Source: Reyranella sp. CPCC 100927 (lineage in GTDB: Bacteria; Pseudomonadota; Alphaproteobacteria; Reyranellales; Reyranellaceae). From it: a stretch of 64,000 nt of DNA. The DNA lies in assembly GCF_007859315.1 (NCBI RefSeq), contig NZ_VOHA01000021.1:62001-126000 (forward strand), written 5' to 3'. A model generated the notes under the pieces. That model saw nothing but the letters and a program-made list of their open reading frames with translations, had not been told where the DNA came from and made no database searches. The position numbers and the translations under genes are program-made. Positions 7,679-16,121 of this stretch are shown here, piece by piece. How positions within the stretch are numbered: position 1 is the first letter of the stretch; every line of letters begins with the position of its first letter.

Positions 7679-8536
7679 GCCAGGAAGCTCACGCAGGCGC
7701 AGATCGACCGGTACGAGCGCGACGGCTACGTTCATCCGATCGACGTGTTCCCGCGCGACCAGGCGCTGGCCTACGGCGCGGCGCTCGAGGCGTTCGAGCA
7801 GGGGCACGGCTTCCAACTCGGCAAGGGCCACAACTTCAAGCCGCACCTGCTGTTCACCTGGGTCGATGCGATCGTGCATCATCCCGCAGTGCTGGATGCC
7901 GTCGAGGATCTGATCGGGCCCGACATCCGCCTGTTCCATCTCTCGGTATGGCCCAAGAACGCGCACGATGCGGCGTTCGTGCCCTGGCATCAGGACGCGA
8001 CCTACTTCGGCCTCGAACCGACGGAGCACGTCACCGCGTGGGTGGCGTTGTCGGACGCACCGATTGCAGCCGGTTGCATGGAGGTGATCCCAGGCTCCCA
8101 TAAGAAGGGCCAGCATCTCCATCATGTCGACCCGTCGCCGCACAACCTGCTCTCGCGCGGCCAGACCATGAGCGCCGTGCCCGATCAGCCGCGCACCGAC
8201 TTCATGGCGGTGAACGCCGGCCAGATGTCATTACATCACACATATCTGATGCATCGCTCGGGCCCCAACAATACCGACTATCGCCGGGTCGGACTGGGCA
8301 TCAGCTATATCCCGGCGCATGTGCGCTGCCGCAGCACCACGCGATTGACCGCGATGCTGGTGCGCGGCACCGACCGCCACGGGCACTTCGACGACGAGCC
8401 GCGGCCGGTGGTCGATTACGGTGACGCCGAGCGCGCGTTCCACGAAAAGGCGGTGGCGCTGTTCCGCCAATCCAACACCGAGCAGGCGGCGCAATACGAT
8501 GCCGCGACCTCTCCCGCAAGCGGGAGAGGTCGATGA
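7676..8536 (+). CDS. Phytanoyl-CoA dioxygenase (PhyH) family protein
   Basis: The 286-aa protein is an Fe(II)/2-oxoglutarate oxygenase. WHQDATYFG supplies the H105-x-D107 facial pair, and LMHRSGPNN supplies the distal H193. Asp at position 107 marks it as a hydroxylase, not a halogenase. ATG 7676 has GGAGGG upstream. The last eight residues (SPASGRGR) and the stop codon are read from the palindromic element at 8508-8647, so the original C-terminus has been replaced or extended. The natural substrate is unknown. Confidence 0.88.
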   Translation: MARKLTQAQIDRYERDGYVHPIDVFPRDQALAYGAALEAFEQGHGFQLGKGHNFKPHLLFTWVDAIVHHPAVLDAVEDLIGPDIRLFHLSVWPKNAHDAAFVPWHQDATYFGLEPTEHVTAWVALSDAPIAAGCMEVIPGSHKKGQHLHHVDPSPHNLLSRGQTMSAVPDQPRTDFMAVNAGQMSLHHTYLMHRSGPNNTDYRRVGLGISYIPAHVRCRSTTRLTAMLVRGTDRHGHFDDEPRPVVDYGDAERAFHEKAVALFRQSNTEQAAQYDAATSPASGRGR

Positions 8537-8647
8537 GCGCGCAGCGCTCATCGGGTGAGGGCCTCGGAACGAGATTCCTCGTGCGTGGCCCCTCACCTTC
8601 CCATCGCTGACGCGATGGGCCCCTTCCTCTCCCGCTGGCGGGAGAGG
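8508..8647. repeat. Palindromic intergenic element (CCTCTCCCGC type)
   Basis: Outer hairpins CCTCTCCCG/CGGGAGAGG at 8508-8529 and 8626-8647 flank an inner hairpin at 8532-8552 (GATGAGCGC..GCGCTCATC). The same architecture recurs at 62466-62607 and, shortened, at 16472-16515. It lies between convergent genes and contains the PhyH stop codon (8534-8536). Confidence 0.75.
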
Positions 8648-8654
8648 ACAGTCA

Positions 8655-8990
8655 TCAGTCGTAGCAGATCAGCCGCACGCGATTGCCCCAGGGATCGACG
8701 AAGTGCACGAGGTGTCCGGGGACCGGCGTGACGCCGGCATCGGCCAGGGCGCGCAGGACGGCGGTGCGGTCGTCGACCACCAGCCCGATCTGGCAGTTGC
8801 TGCGCGGCGCCGGGCTCTTCTGCAGCACGATGAACTGATTGCTGAGATCGAGAAAGGCCGAGACGTCGGTCTTGTCGAGCAGCGTGAACTCGAACAGTCG
8901 GCCGTAGAAGGCCAGCGCCCGGTCGATGTCATCGACGTCGAGTGCGACGTGATGCAGGCCTAGGGCACGGGCTTTGCGGGGCGCCGGCAT
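8655..8990 (-). CDS. VOC family (glyoxalase/bleomycin-resistance fold) protein
   Basis: The 111-aa single-domain protein has the vicinal-oxygen-chelate pattern: LHHVALDVDDIDRALAFYG at the start, a central strand QFIVLQK, a second half GLVVDDRTAVLRALADAGV and the end FVDPWGNRVRLI. Metal ligands would be the early His and the last acidic region. It may be a dimeric lyase, dioxygenase or binding protein. No neighbour defines the substrate. It is convergent with PhyH across a palindromic element. Confidence 0.85.
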   Translation of the reverse strand: MPAPRKARALGLHHVALDVDDIDRALAFYGRLFEFTLLDKTDVSAFLDLSNQFIVLQKSPAPRSNCQIGLVVDDRTAVLRALADAGVTPVPGHLVHFVDPWGNRVRLICYD

Positions 8991-9046
8991 CGCGGGCTCC
9001 GATGGGCGGGGTCACGATGCGCGGCGGTTTCAGCGGCGGGCCTGGA

Positions 9047-9466
9047 TCAGGCCTGCTGCGGCTCGGGCGGCGTCTGGTCCGACGGCGGGCTCGGCGGCTG
9101 CTGACGGCGGCGCTCGGCCATGAACTGGTCGAATTCGAACTTGTCCTTGGCGTGGCGCAGGCGCTCGAGGAAGTCGCGGAACTCCTTCTGCTCCTCTTCG
9201 AGGCGGCGCAACGTCTCGTCGCGGTACTCGTCGAAGGCGGCGTTGCCGCTGGAGCGGTAGTGGCCGCGGTACCAGCCGCTCATGCCGGCGTTGCGTTGCT
9301 GCTCATGCCAGCGGGGTGCGCGGTGTTTCCAGCAATTCATGCGTCGACTCCAAATCAGATAGGCCAGGAGTGCGGCCCCGACCGGCCAGAACAGAATGAA
9401 GCTCAGGACCAGCAGGCCGGCCCAGGCGGGCTTGCTGAGGTTGTCGAGAGCCGCGGTTACGCCCAT
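9047..9466 (-). CDS. DUF2852 membrane protein
   Basis: The 139-aa product has one hydrophobic helix (about residues 14-38, WAGLLVLSFILFWPVGAALL). A charged cytoplasmic part follows with RHxxSxGNxAFDEYRxETLRRLEEEQKEF, the family hallmark, which is predicted to form a coiled coil. The C-terminus is Pro/Gln-rich. Members are widespread in Alphaproteobacteria without known function. AGGAG lies close to the ATG at 9466, and a palindrome sits just upstream at 9481-9499. Confidence 0.85.
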   Translation of the reverse strand: MGVTAALDNLSKPAWAGLLVLSFILFWPVGAALLAYLIWSRRMNCWKHRAPRWHEQQRNAGMSGWYRGHYRSSGNAAFDEYRDETLRRLEEEQKEFRDFLERLRHAKDKFEFDQFMAERRRQQPPSPPSDQTPPEPQQA

Positions 9467-9480
9467 CGGACAGGCTCCTC

Positions 9481-9499
9481 ATGTTAATGTAATTAACAT
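9481..9499. promoter_or_regulatory. Palindrome ATGTTAAT-GTA-ATTAACAT before DUF2852 gene
   Basis: Perfect 8-bp arms around 3 nt, 14 nt upstream of the DUF2852 start and downstream of the TetR gene on the same strand. The AT-rich symmetry fits an operator, possibly for the adjacent TetR protein. Not proven. Confidence 0.45.
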
Positions 9500-9551
9500 T
9501 CACATATTTGGCGGTCGACGCGCGCCTGTCAAGGCACTGCAATCGAAAAAT

Positions 9552-10202
9552 CTAGCGTCCGTCGGCGGGACCGCCGGCCAAGCCCAGGCCGCGCAGATAG
9601 ACCAGCACACCGGCCTCCAGCAGGTCCTCAGGCGCCATCGGCAGGCTGCGCCGGCCGGCATCGGCGCGTGCGAACAGCGAGGCGATGCCGTGCGACAGCG
9701 CCCATACGTGCAGGCTCATCATCAGCGCCGGCGGCCGGCTCTCGCGCGGCAGCGGCGCGCACAGCGTCTCCGATGCCGAGCGCAACACGGCGAAAGCCGC
9801 GTCGGCGGCCTGGCGCAATTCGGGTGTCGCATCGAGTGCCACGCCAGCTTCGAACATGGCGGCATAGTAGGCGGGCTCGCGCCGCGCGAAGGCGAGAAAG
9901 GCGCGGCCGATATTCTCGAACGCCTTGAAGGGTTCGGGGCGGCCGCCGTTCCAGGCCTGTTGCAAGGTCGCCTCGAACAATTCGAAGCCACGATGGGCCA
10001 CGTCGGCCAGCAGCGCCTCGCGGTCGCGATAGTGCCGATAGGGCGCCGCCGAACTGACGCCGGCCATGCGCGCGGCGTCGGCGAAGGTGAAGCCGGCCGG
10101 CCCTTTCTGTCCGATCAGGTCGAGCGCGGCCCGGATCAGCGCCTCGCGCAGATTGCCGTGATGGTAGCCGCGCCGGCCGCCGGGATTGTCGCGTGACCAC
10201 AT
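9552..10202 (-). CDS. TetR/AcrR family transcriptional regulator
   Basis: The 216-aa protein has an N-terminal TetR helix-turn-helix (about residues 12-60: GNLREALIRAALDLIGQKG ... FTFADAARMAGVSSAAPYRHYRDREALL). Its larger helical ligand-binding domain resembles the WHG/TetR_C_13 type (FLAFARREPAYYAAMFEAG). The start codon is overlapped by an interrupted repeat CATGT-N11-ACATG (10200-10220), which could be an autoregulatory site. It is divergent from the gene at 10309 and lies upstream of the DUF2852 gene. Ligand is unknown. Confidence 0.9.
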   Translation of the reverse strand: MWSRDNPGGRRGYHHGNLREALIRAALDLIGQKGPAGFTFADAARMAGVSSAAPYRHYRDREALLADVAHRGFELFEATLQQAWNGGRPEPFKAFENIGRAFLAFARREPAYYAAMFEAGVALDATPELRQAADAAFAVLRSASETLCAPLPRESRPPALMMSLHVWALSHGIASLFARADAGRRSLPMAPEDLLEAGVLVYLRGLGLAGGPADGR

Positions 10203-10308
10203 GTGAAAAGTTCTTACATGAGTCGCGCGCGAAAAGCAGCGGGAATAGAGGCGTTGGCCGCCGTGTAATGTTCACAAAGGTGAGTGCGCACGTCGCTGGA
10301 GATGACCG

Positions 10309-10719
10309 ATGGCCAAGCCGCCTCCTGTCCGCCCGACCGGCGTCGGCGGCAATCCGCCCAGCGCCCGAGTCGGGCCTTATGGCGCCCCCGGCAGCCTGCT
10401 GGCGCGCATCGAGACCGCCCATGACGGCGACATCATCTATCGTGTCACGGCCATCATCCTGGTTGGCCCGTCGCCGACCCTGGCCGATGCCCGCGCCGCG
10501 CATCGCTACATGCTCTGGAGTGCCGCGACCCTGGCGCGCCGGGCCGGGCGGGCGACCTTCACGCTCTACGGCGAGCAGGCCAACCCCAACTTCCGTGCTC
10601 ATGCCGACAGGCTCGCCGCGCAGGTTGGTGTACCGAACTCGGGCCGCATCCCCCGTGCCATGACCGGCGGGCACCCCGACTATGCCGTCACGCTCGACGC
10701 GGTGAAGGTGCTGGCGTGA
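10309..10719 (+). CDS. Hypothetical protein (136 aa)
   Basis: ATG 10309 has GGAG 7 nt upstream. The product is soluble, begins with a Pro/Gly-rich segment and continues with a compact alpha/beta region (DIIYRVTAIILVGPSPT, AAHRYMLWSAATLARRAG, RATFTLYGEQANPNF). It has no signal peptide, membrane helix or known motif. It is divergent from the TetR gene, which could regulate it. I do not recognise the family. Confidence 0.6.
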   Translation: MAKPPPVRPTGVGGNPPSARVGPYGAPGSLLARIETAHDGDIIYRVTAIILVGPSPTLADARAAHRYMLWSAATLARRAGRATFTLYGEQANPNFRAHADRLAAQVGVPNSGRIPRAMTGGHPDYAVTLDAVKVLA

Positions 10720-10761
10720 AGCAGATTCCTTCTGCCCGCGTCGGCGGGGAGAAGGAACGTG

Positions 10762-13413
10762 CTACGCCAGCGACTTCGAGGCGATCTCGTAGACGTCGGG
10801 CGACAGCTTGGGGGCAGCGAGGATGCGCTGCAGTTCGGCTTTCATCTTCGCCTGCCGCGCCGCATCGAAGCGCTGCCAGCGGCCCAGCGGTGCCAGCAGG
10901 CGTGCCGCCACCTGCGGGTTGATGGGATCGAGCGCCAGGGTGCGCTCGGCGTGGAAGGCATAGCCCGAGCCATCGGCGGCGTGGTAGCGCAGCGGATTGC
11001 TGGCGGTGAAGGCGCCGATCAGCGCCCGCACCTTGTTGGGCTTTTCCATCGCGAACGCCGGATGGCCCAGCAGTGCCTTCACGCGATCCAACGTGTCGGG
11101 CAGCGCCGACACCGCCTGCAGCGACAGCCACTTGTCGACCACCAATGGGTCATCGCGATAGCGCTCGTAGAAATCATCGAGCGCCGCCTGGCGCTCGGAC
11201 CCCGCGACATCGACCAGCAGCCGCAGCGCCGCCATGCGATCGGTCATATTGTCGGCGGCGCGGTAGAGGTCGAGCAGGTGCGGCGCCACACCAGGGTCGT
11301 CCGCAGCCAGCGCCGCCTGATAGCTCAGCACCGCGTTGCGCAGCGCACGGCGGCCGGCGGACTCGGCGTCGGGCGAGAATGGCGCGCCGCTGGTGTTGGC
11401 GTCGAATATGCGTCCGAGATCCCGGCGCAAGGCCTGGGCGATTGTGACGCGCAGCGCCTCGCGTGCGGCATGGATCGCCTCGACATCGACGACCGCCATG
11501 CGCTCGGCGAGGTAGTCCGCGCCCGGCAGTGCGATCGCCTCGGCGGCGAACGCCTTCTCCAGCCCATCGTCGCGCAGGATCTGGCCGATCGCCTCAGCGA
11601 AGGCGGGATCGTAGGCGCTCACGGCGTGGCGCTGGATCTCGTCGACGCGCTTGAGCATCAAATCGGTGGCGAACTGCTGGCCTGCCTCCCAGCGCGCGAC
11701 GGGATCCGAATCGTGGCCCATCAGGAAAGCGCGCTCGGCGCCGCTCTGTTTGAGGGTAATGTTCACCGGCGCCGAGAAACCGCGATTGACCGACAGCGCC
11801 CTGGGCTCGGGCACATTGCGGAAGCGGAATGTCTGCTGCGGCGCCGTCACCGCCAGCACGCGGCCCGGCGTGGCCGCCGATGTATCCTCGCCGTCGAGCT
11901 GCAGGCGGATGTCGCGGCCCTGGGCATCGAGCAGGCCGACCGCCAGCGGGATGTGCATCGGCTGCTTGTCGGGCTGGCCCGGCGTCGGCGGACAACGCTG
12001 CGCCACCGACAGCGCGTAGCTGCCATCACGCGCGTCATATTTGCCCTCGATCGTGAGCTCGGGCGTACCGGCCTGGCTGTACCACAGCTTGAACTGGCCC
12101 AGATCGACGCCGTTGGCATCGGCCATCGCGGCGGCGAAGTCATCGCAGGTGACGGCCTGGCCGTCGTGGCGCTGCACGTAGAGGTCCATGCCCTTGCGGA
12201 AGCCATCGCGGCCCAGCACCGTCTGCATCATGCCGATCAGCTCGGCACCCTTTTCGTAGATGGTGGCGGTGTAGAAGTTGTTGATCTCGATGTAGGAGTC
12301 CGGCCGCACCGGATGCGCCAGCGGCCCGCCGTCCTCGGGGAACTGCCGTGCCCGCAGGGCGCGCACGTTCTGGATGCGGGTTACGGGCCGCGAACGCTGG
12401 TCCGACGAGAATTCGTGGTCGCGGAATACCGTCAGCCCCTCCTTGAGGCTCAGCTGGAACCAGTCGCGGCAGGTGATGCGATCGCCGGTCCAGTTGTGGA
12501 AATACTCGTGCGACACCACGGTCTCGATGCCGGCGTAGTCGGCGTCGGTGGCGGTCTGCGGATCGGCCAGGATGTAGCGGTCGTTGAAGACGTTGAGGCT
12601 CTTGTTCTCCATCGCCCCCATGTTGAAGTCGCTGACCGCGACGATGTTGAACAGGTCAAGATCGTACTCCAGGCCGAAACGCTCCTCATCCCAGCGCATC
12701 GAGCGTTTCAGGCAGTCCATGGCGTAGCCGGTGCGCTCGACCTTGCCGTGCTCGACGAAGATGCGCAGCGTCACGTCGCGTCCTGAGCGCGTCGTGAAAT
12801 GGTCCTCGTTGCAGGCGAGATCGCCCGCCACCAGCGCGAACAGGTAGCTGGGCTTGGGGAAGGGGTCGTGCCACACCGCCATGTGGCGGCCGCCCTCGAT
12901 GTCGCGCTGCTCGACCAGGTTGCCGTTGGACAACAGCACCGGATACTGCGCGCGGTCGGCGCGGATGGTGGTGCGATAGACCGCCATCACGTCGGGCCGG
13001 TCGAGGAAATACGTGATACGCCGGAAACCCTCGGCCTCGCACTGGGTGCAGAACACATTATTGGAGACGTAGAGCCCCGACAGCTGCGTGTTGGCTGCCG
13101 GATTGATCCGGGTCTCGATATCGAGCGTGAACGTCGCCGGCGGCTTGGCGATGGTGAGGCTTTTGTCGGTGAGCGCGTAGTCGCCCGCACCCAGCACGCG
13201 CCCATCAAGCGCCACGCTCATGAGTTCCAGTGCATCGCCATGCAGCACCAGCGGCCGCACTGCGCCACCATCGTACGCCGCCGTGATCGCCAGCCGCGCC
13301 TTGACCCGCGTTGCTGACGGCTCGAGGTCGAACTCGAGATCGACCGTCTCGATACGGTAATCCGGCGGCCGGTAGTCCTGGCGATGGATCGCCGTAGGCT
13401 GGTCCTGTGGCAT
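10762..13413 (-). CDS. pepN: Aminopeptidase N (M1 family)
   Basis: The 883-aa length matches proteobacterial PepN. GAMEN (266-270) recognises the peptide N-terminus, and H302-E303-x-x-H306 with E325 (SLKEGLTVF) binds the catalytic zinc. The C-terminal half is the DUF3458/ARM-like helical domain. This cytosolic enzyme removes N-terminal residues from peptides in protein turnover. The ATG at 13413 with GAGG upstream is chosen. A much longer upstream frame runs through an intergenic repeat and is not coding. It is monocistronic. Confidence 0.95.
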   Translation of the reverse strand: MPQDQPTAIHRQDYRPPDYRIETVDLEFDLEPSATRVKARLAITAAYDGGAVRPLVLHGDALELMSVALDGRVLGAGDYALTDKSLTIAKPPATFTLDIETRINPAANTQLSGLYVSNNVFCTQCEAEGFRRITYFLDRPDVMAVYRTTIRADRAQYPVLLSNGNLVEQRDIEGGRHMAVWHDPFPKPSYLFALVAGDLACNEDHFTTRSGRDVTLRIFVEHGKVERTGYAMDCLKRSMRWDEERFGLEYDLDLFNIVAVSDFNMGAMENKSLNVFNDRYILADPQTATDADYAGIETVVSHEYFHNWTGDRITCRDWFQLSLKEGLTVFRDHEFSSDQRSRPVTRIQNVRALRARQFPEDGGPLAHPVRPDSYIEINNFYTATIYEKGAELIGMMQTVLGRDGFRKGMDLYVQRHDGQAVTCDDFAAAMADANGVDLGQFKLWYSQAGTPELTIEGKYDARDGSYALSVAQRCPPTPGQPDKQPMHIPLAVGLLDAQGRDIRLQLDGEDTSAATPGRVLAVTAPQQTFRFRNVPEPRALSVNRGFSAPVNITLKQSGAERAFLMGHDSDPVARWEAGQQFATDLMLKRVDEIQRHAVSAYDPAFAEAIGQILRDDGLEKAFAAEAIALPGADYLAERMAVVDVEAIHAAREALRVTIAQALRRDLGRIFDANTSGAPFSPDAESAGRRALRNAVLSYQAALAADDPGVAPHLLDLYRAADNMTDRMAALRLLVDVAGSERQAALDDFYERYRDDPLVVDKWLSLQAVSALPDTLDRVKALLGHPAFAMEKPNKVRALIGAFTASNPLRYHAADGSGYAFHAERTLALDPINPQVAARLLAPLGRWQRFDAARQAKMKAELQRILAAPKLSPDVYEIASKSLA

Positions 13414-13497
13414 GCAAACCTCGATATCGTCCTGGTCGCTAGATAAGCATACGGGATCGCAAAGACCAGCACCGCACCCGCATCTGCGCCAGAAGAA

Positions 13498-13705
13498 AAG
13501 ATTCACCACAGAGACACAGAGAAAGATTTGCCGGGAGCGCGCCACGCTCGGTGGCGCACCTCCGGCGAATGCCTCGCGTTCGCCGGTGCCCGAAGGACCG
13601 ACGCATGATTTGGCGCTGCGCGCCGATGCGCCACTGGAGTGGCGCGCTCCCAGCGAAGACGACACCATTCTCCTCTGTGTCCTCTGTGCCTCTGTGGTGA
13701 ATCTT
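13498..13705. repeat. Nested inverted-repeat element (TTCACCACAGAG type)
   Basis: The outer 24-bp arms (13498-13521 and 13682-13705, one mismatch) read AAGATTCACCACAGAG at the left end. Nested inside are 13-bp perfect arms GGGAGCGCGCCAC (13533-13545) and its complement (13639-13651), the same family as at 6069 and 55595. No ORF of its own is evident. It fills the gap between pepN and the deacetylase-like gene. Confidence 0.75.
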
Positions 13706-13770
13706 CTCTTCTTCGCGTGCGACGACAGCGGCGCTAGGCTGGCGCGCAAAGTCCTGGAGGAGGAAATACG

Positions 13771-14679
13771 ATGCTGCGCATTCCGCATCATGGGCGCTAT
13801 GACTATTCGCCGATCGTCAATCGGCCGGACTATTCGTGGCCCGACGGCAAGCGACTGGCCGTGCACGTGGCGCTCAACATCGAGCATTTCGCCTATACCG
13901 GCGGCATCGGCCATGCGCTGTCGACCGAACTGCCGTCGCCCGACCCGCGCACCTTTGCCTGGCGCGACTACGGCAACCGGGTCGGCGTCTGGCGCCTGCT
14001 GGAGCTGCTCGACGAACTGGCGCTGCCGGCCTGCCACCTGGTGAACACCACGGTGTTCGACTATGCGCCTGACATCATCGCGCCTATCGTCAAGCGTGGC
14101 GACGAGTTCATCGGCCATGGCCGTACCAATGCCGAGCGCCAGGGCCAGATGTGGGAAGCCGACGAGGCCCGCCTCATCGCCTACGTGCGCGACCAGATCA
14201 CGGAGAAGACCGGCCAGCGCCCGCGCGGCTGGATGGGGCCATGGATGTCGCAGAGCCATGTGACACCCGACCTCTTGAAGGAAGCGGGCTTCGACTTCCT
14301 GATGGACTGGCCCTGCGATGACCAGCCGATCTGGCTGCGCACACGCGCCGGCCGCCTGATGTCGGTGCCGTATTCACTGGAGATCAACGACTCGCCGCAG
14401 ATCATCGTGCGCCATCACACGCCCGAGCAGTTCTGCGCCTTCATCATCGGCCAGTTCGAGGAGATGCTGCGCCAGTCGGCGAGGCAGCCGCTGGTGTGCG
14501 GCATCGAACTGCACACCATGATCTTCGGCCAGCCCTATCGCCTGCGCGCGCTGCGCGAGGCGCTACGCCACATCGTGAATCATCCGCAGCGCGACAAGGT
14601 GTGGTTCACTCGTCCCGGCGCCATCTTCGATCACTGCGCCGCGTTGCCCACCGGCACGGTGCCGGGCAGCGCCGGGTAG
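13771..14679 (+). CDS. Polysaccharide deacetylase-like (CE4/NodB fold) protein
   Basis: The 302-aa protein begins with YDYSPIVNRPDYSWPDGKRLAVHVALNIEHF and has FIGHGRTNAERQGQMWEADE, the region that follows the metal-binding motif in PuuE/allantoinase-like members. WMGPWMSQSHVTPDLLKEAGFDFLMDWPCDDQP is also typical of this subgroup. The enzymes hydrolyse C-N bonds of allantoin-like or N-acetyl substrates in the cytosol. No signal peptide is present. The last 49 nt overlap the 3' end of the opposite-strand gene at 14631, which indicates later rearrangement of this junction. The substrate is not certain. Confidence 0.8.
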   Translation: MLRIPHHGRYDYSPIVNRPDYSWPDGKRLAVHVALNIEHFAYTGGIGHALSTELPSPDPRTFAWRDYGNRVGVWRLLELLDELALPACHLVNTTVFDYAPDIIAPIVKRGDEFIGHGRTNAERQGQMWEADEARLIAYVRDQITEKTGQRPRGWMGPWMSQSHVTPDLLKEAGFDFLMDWPCDDQPIWLRTRAGRLMSVPYSLEINDSPQIIVRHHTPEQFCAFIIGQFEEMLRQSARQPLVCGIELHTMIFGQPYRLRALREALRHIVNHPQRDKVWFTRPGAIFDHCAALPTGTVPGSAG

Positions 14680-15602
14680 GGCCCCGTGCTGCTCGCGGTG
14701 CTCAGCCAGCTGCGATCGAACACCGCCACCAGCGCGCGGTAGGCCGAGGTGGCGATCTGGTCGACGCCGCCGCCGTTGCCGGCATTCATGAAATCGCTCA
14801 TGTGCTGGTCGATCGCCGTGGGATCGGTCATCGGCACGCCCATCGCCGCGAGGTCCGCGGCGACCGACGTGTTCGGCGGCATGAAGGCCTCGGTCTCGCG
14901 CAAGTGCGCGTTGCTGGACGGCAGCCGCACCATGACGATGCGCGTCACCGACGGTTGGTCGTCCGGGCCGAGGAAGGTCGAGCCGAACAGGAAGCCGGCC
15001 AGGACGCTCGCCGGCGGCATCGGCGAAAACAGGTAGAAGGCCATCTGGGTGCCTTCCGCCGGCTCGCGCACATCGATGTGCATGGCGCGCCGGCTGAAGG
15101 TGGCCGCCCCGTCGAGCTCGATACGGCCGGTCGGCAGGACGCACCCGAAGTGCACCGCCAACTTCGGCGCCGCGCCAATCGACAGCTCGCTGCGCACCAG
15201 CCGGCCGCGGAAATAGGGCGACCAGGCGTGCGTGTAGCAGACATAGGTGCCGGCCAGCACCAGGCTGTTGGCCTTGGCGATGGGCGGGTTGTTGCCTTCG
15301 ATGCGACGGCGCAGCGCGTAGGGATCGCACTGATGGCGGGCGCAGATCGCGGCCAGGAAGGCGTCGCTGTCACAATCGGCGACCCATTGGGCGGAGCAGT
15401 CGATATCGAGCAGCTTGACCCAATCCTCATAGACCTGCAGCTCGCGCGGCTGGGCCCGTCCCTGCAGCCACTTATGGGCACGGTCGAGATCGAACGGCGT
15501 CGATGCGTTGACGCGGCGAAACGCTGCCGCAAGGTCCTTGCGTGTGACGGCGCCGATCAGCGCGGCCGTCAGGCGTAGCTTTTGGTCGATATCGCGCGCC
15601 AC
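14631..15602 (-). CDS. Paralogue 1 of an HTH-like regulator family of the spike/cargo island
   Basis: This 323-aa protein is one of three close paralogues (also 16479-17438 and 23653-24654). Residues 1-65 (KLRLTAALIGAVTRKDLAAAF...HKWLQGRAQPRE) look like a helix-turn-helix DNA-binding unit. The rest is a shared domain with GTYVCYTHAWSPYFRGRLVR and VLAGFLFGS...QPSVTRIVMVRLP. I take the GTG at 15602 (GGGGG upstream) because all three then start alike, [V/L]ARxIxxKLRLTAA. A longer ATG start at 15644 would run into the TTCCAGGAA dyad. It is divergent from the spike genes at 15864. I know no characterised homologue; regulation of the island is inferred. Confidence 0.75.
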   Translation of the reverse strand: MARDIDQKLRLTAALIGAVTRKDLAAAFRRVNASTPFDLDRAHKWLQGRAQPRELQVYEDWVKLLDIDCSAQWVADCDSDAFLAAICARHQCDPYALRRRIEGNNPPIAKANSLVLAGTYVCYTHAWSPYFRGRLVRSELSIGAAPKLAVHFGCVLPTGRIELDGAATFSRRAMHIDVREPAEGTQMAFYLFSPMPPASVLAGFLFGSTFLGPDDQPSVTRIVMVRLPSSNAHLRETEAFMPPNTSVAADLAAMGVPMTDPTAIDQHMSDFMNAGNGGGVDQIATSAYRALVAVFDRSWLSTASSTGPYPALPGTVPVGNAAQ

Positions 15603-15637
15603 CGTTTCCCCCAAGGCGACGGTGGTGCGACTACCAT

Positions 15638-15674
15638 TTTCCATTTGGGATTTCCAGGAAAAGCGGTGGAAATC
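15638..15674. promoter_or_regulatory. TTCCAGGAA dyad, site 1a (35 bp upstream of paralogue 1)
   Basis: TTTCCA (15638-15643) and TGGAAA (15667-15672) are inverted around a central TTCCAGGAA (15652-15660). This is one of six such sites in 14.6-26.5 kb, all with the same asymmetric flank (AAAAG on the right of the core in most). Confidence 0.7.
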
Positions 15675-15711
15675 AGGCTGGCTCGGCGTCAGCGCGTCGA
15701 TCCACAAAACC

Positions 15712-15748
15712 ATTTCCATTTTGCGCTTCCAGGAAATGCAATGGAAAT
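15712..15748. promoter_or_regulatory. TTCCAGGAA dyad, site 1b (upstream of spike genes)
   Basis: Perfect 9-bp arms ATTTCCATT (15712-15720) and AATGGAAAT (15740-15748) surround TTCCAGGAA (15727-15735). It lies 115 nt before the ATG at 15864, matching the 109-123 nt seen for the other target genes. Confidence 0.75.
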
Positions 15749-15863
15749 CAGTTGCCTTCCACACGGGTGGCCTTCCGTGCGGCGGTGTCCAGGCGCAAAC
15801 CTGCGCGCGTTCCGGACTGATCCGGATAGCCCGTAGCCACGCATTGCTGAAGGAATCCCAAGG

Positions 15864-16121
15864 ATGGCGCCGCTTTCTCCCCCTGGACCCAGCCTCGATG
15901 CAACAACCGTCGCGGCGGTGATTGCGCTGACCAAGATCATCAAAGTGGGGCGAGGCGGCGAGTCGCTCACGATCAAGATCGGCCCCACCGAGATCGAAAT
16001 CAGTTCAAGGGGCGTCGAAATCGCATCCCGCGGCGAGATCGTGCTCAGCAGCGGTGCGACCTCGATCAAGCTGTCGGGCATGGCCGTCGATATCAACAAC
16101 GGCGCGCTCGAGGTCAGGTAA
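15864..16121 (+). CDS. Small beta-solenoid spike protein (VgrG/gp5-tip-like)
   Basis: The 85-aa protein has a short leader and then tandem short strands (SLTIKIGPTEIEISSRGVEI, followed by GEIVLSSGATSIKL and MAVDINNGALEV). This alternating pattern is typical of the triple-stranded beta-helix at the end of VgrG and phage gp5 (DUF2345-like). A trimer would make a needle. Its stop codon overlaps the next start (TAATG at 16119-16123), coupling it to a PAAR-like cap. That pairing supports the spike call. No full-length VgrG hub domain is present, so it would need a hub from elsewhere. A similar protein is at 25947. Confidence 0.7.
   Translation: MAPLSPPGPSLDATTVAAVIALTKIIKVGRGGESLTIKIGPTEIEISSRGVEIASRGEIVLSSGATSIKLSGMAVDINNGALEVR

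Noticed and set aside
10759-12786. 675-codon plus-strand open frame
   Set aside because: Antisense shadow of pepN with no domain resemblance.
13414-14259. N-terminal extension of aminopeptidase N
   Set aside because: The frame is open, but it crosses the nested repeat and the opposite-strand deacetylase gene. PepN has normal length from 13413.
15603-15764. Longer ATG start for paralogue 1 (15644 or 15764)
   Set aside because: Would place the TTCCAGGAA dyads inside the coding sequence and break alignment with the two paralogues, which start at GTG/TTG with good ribosome sites.
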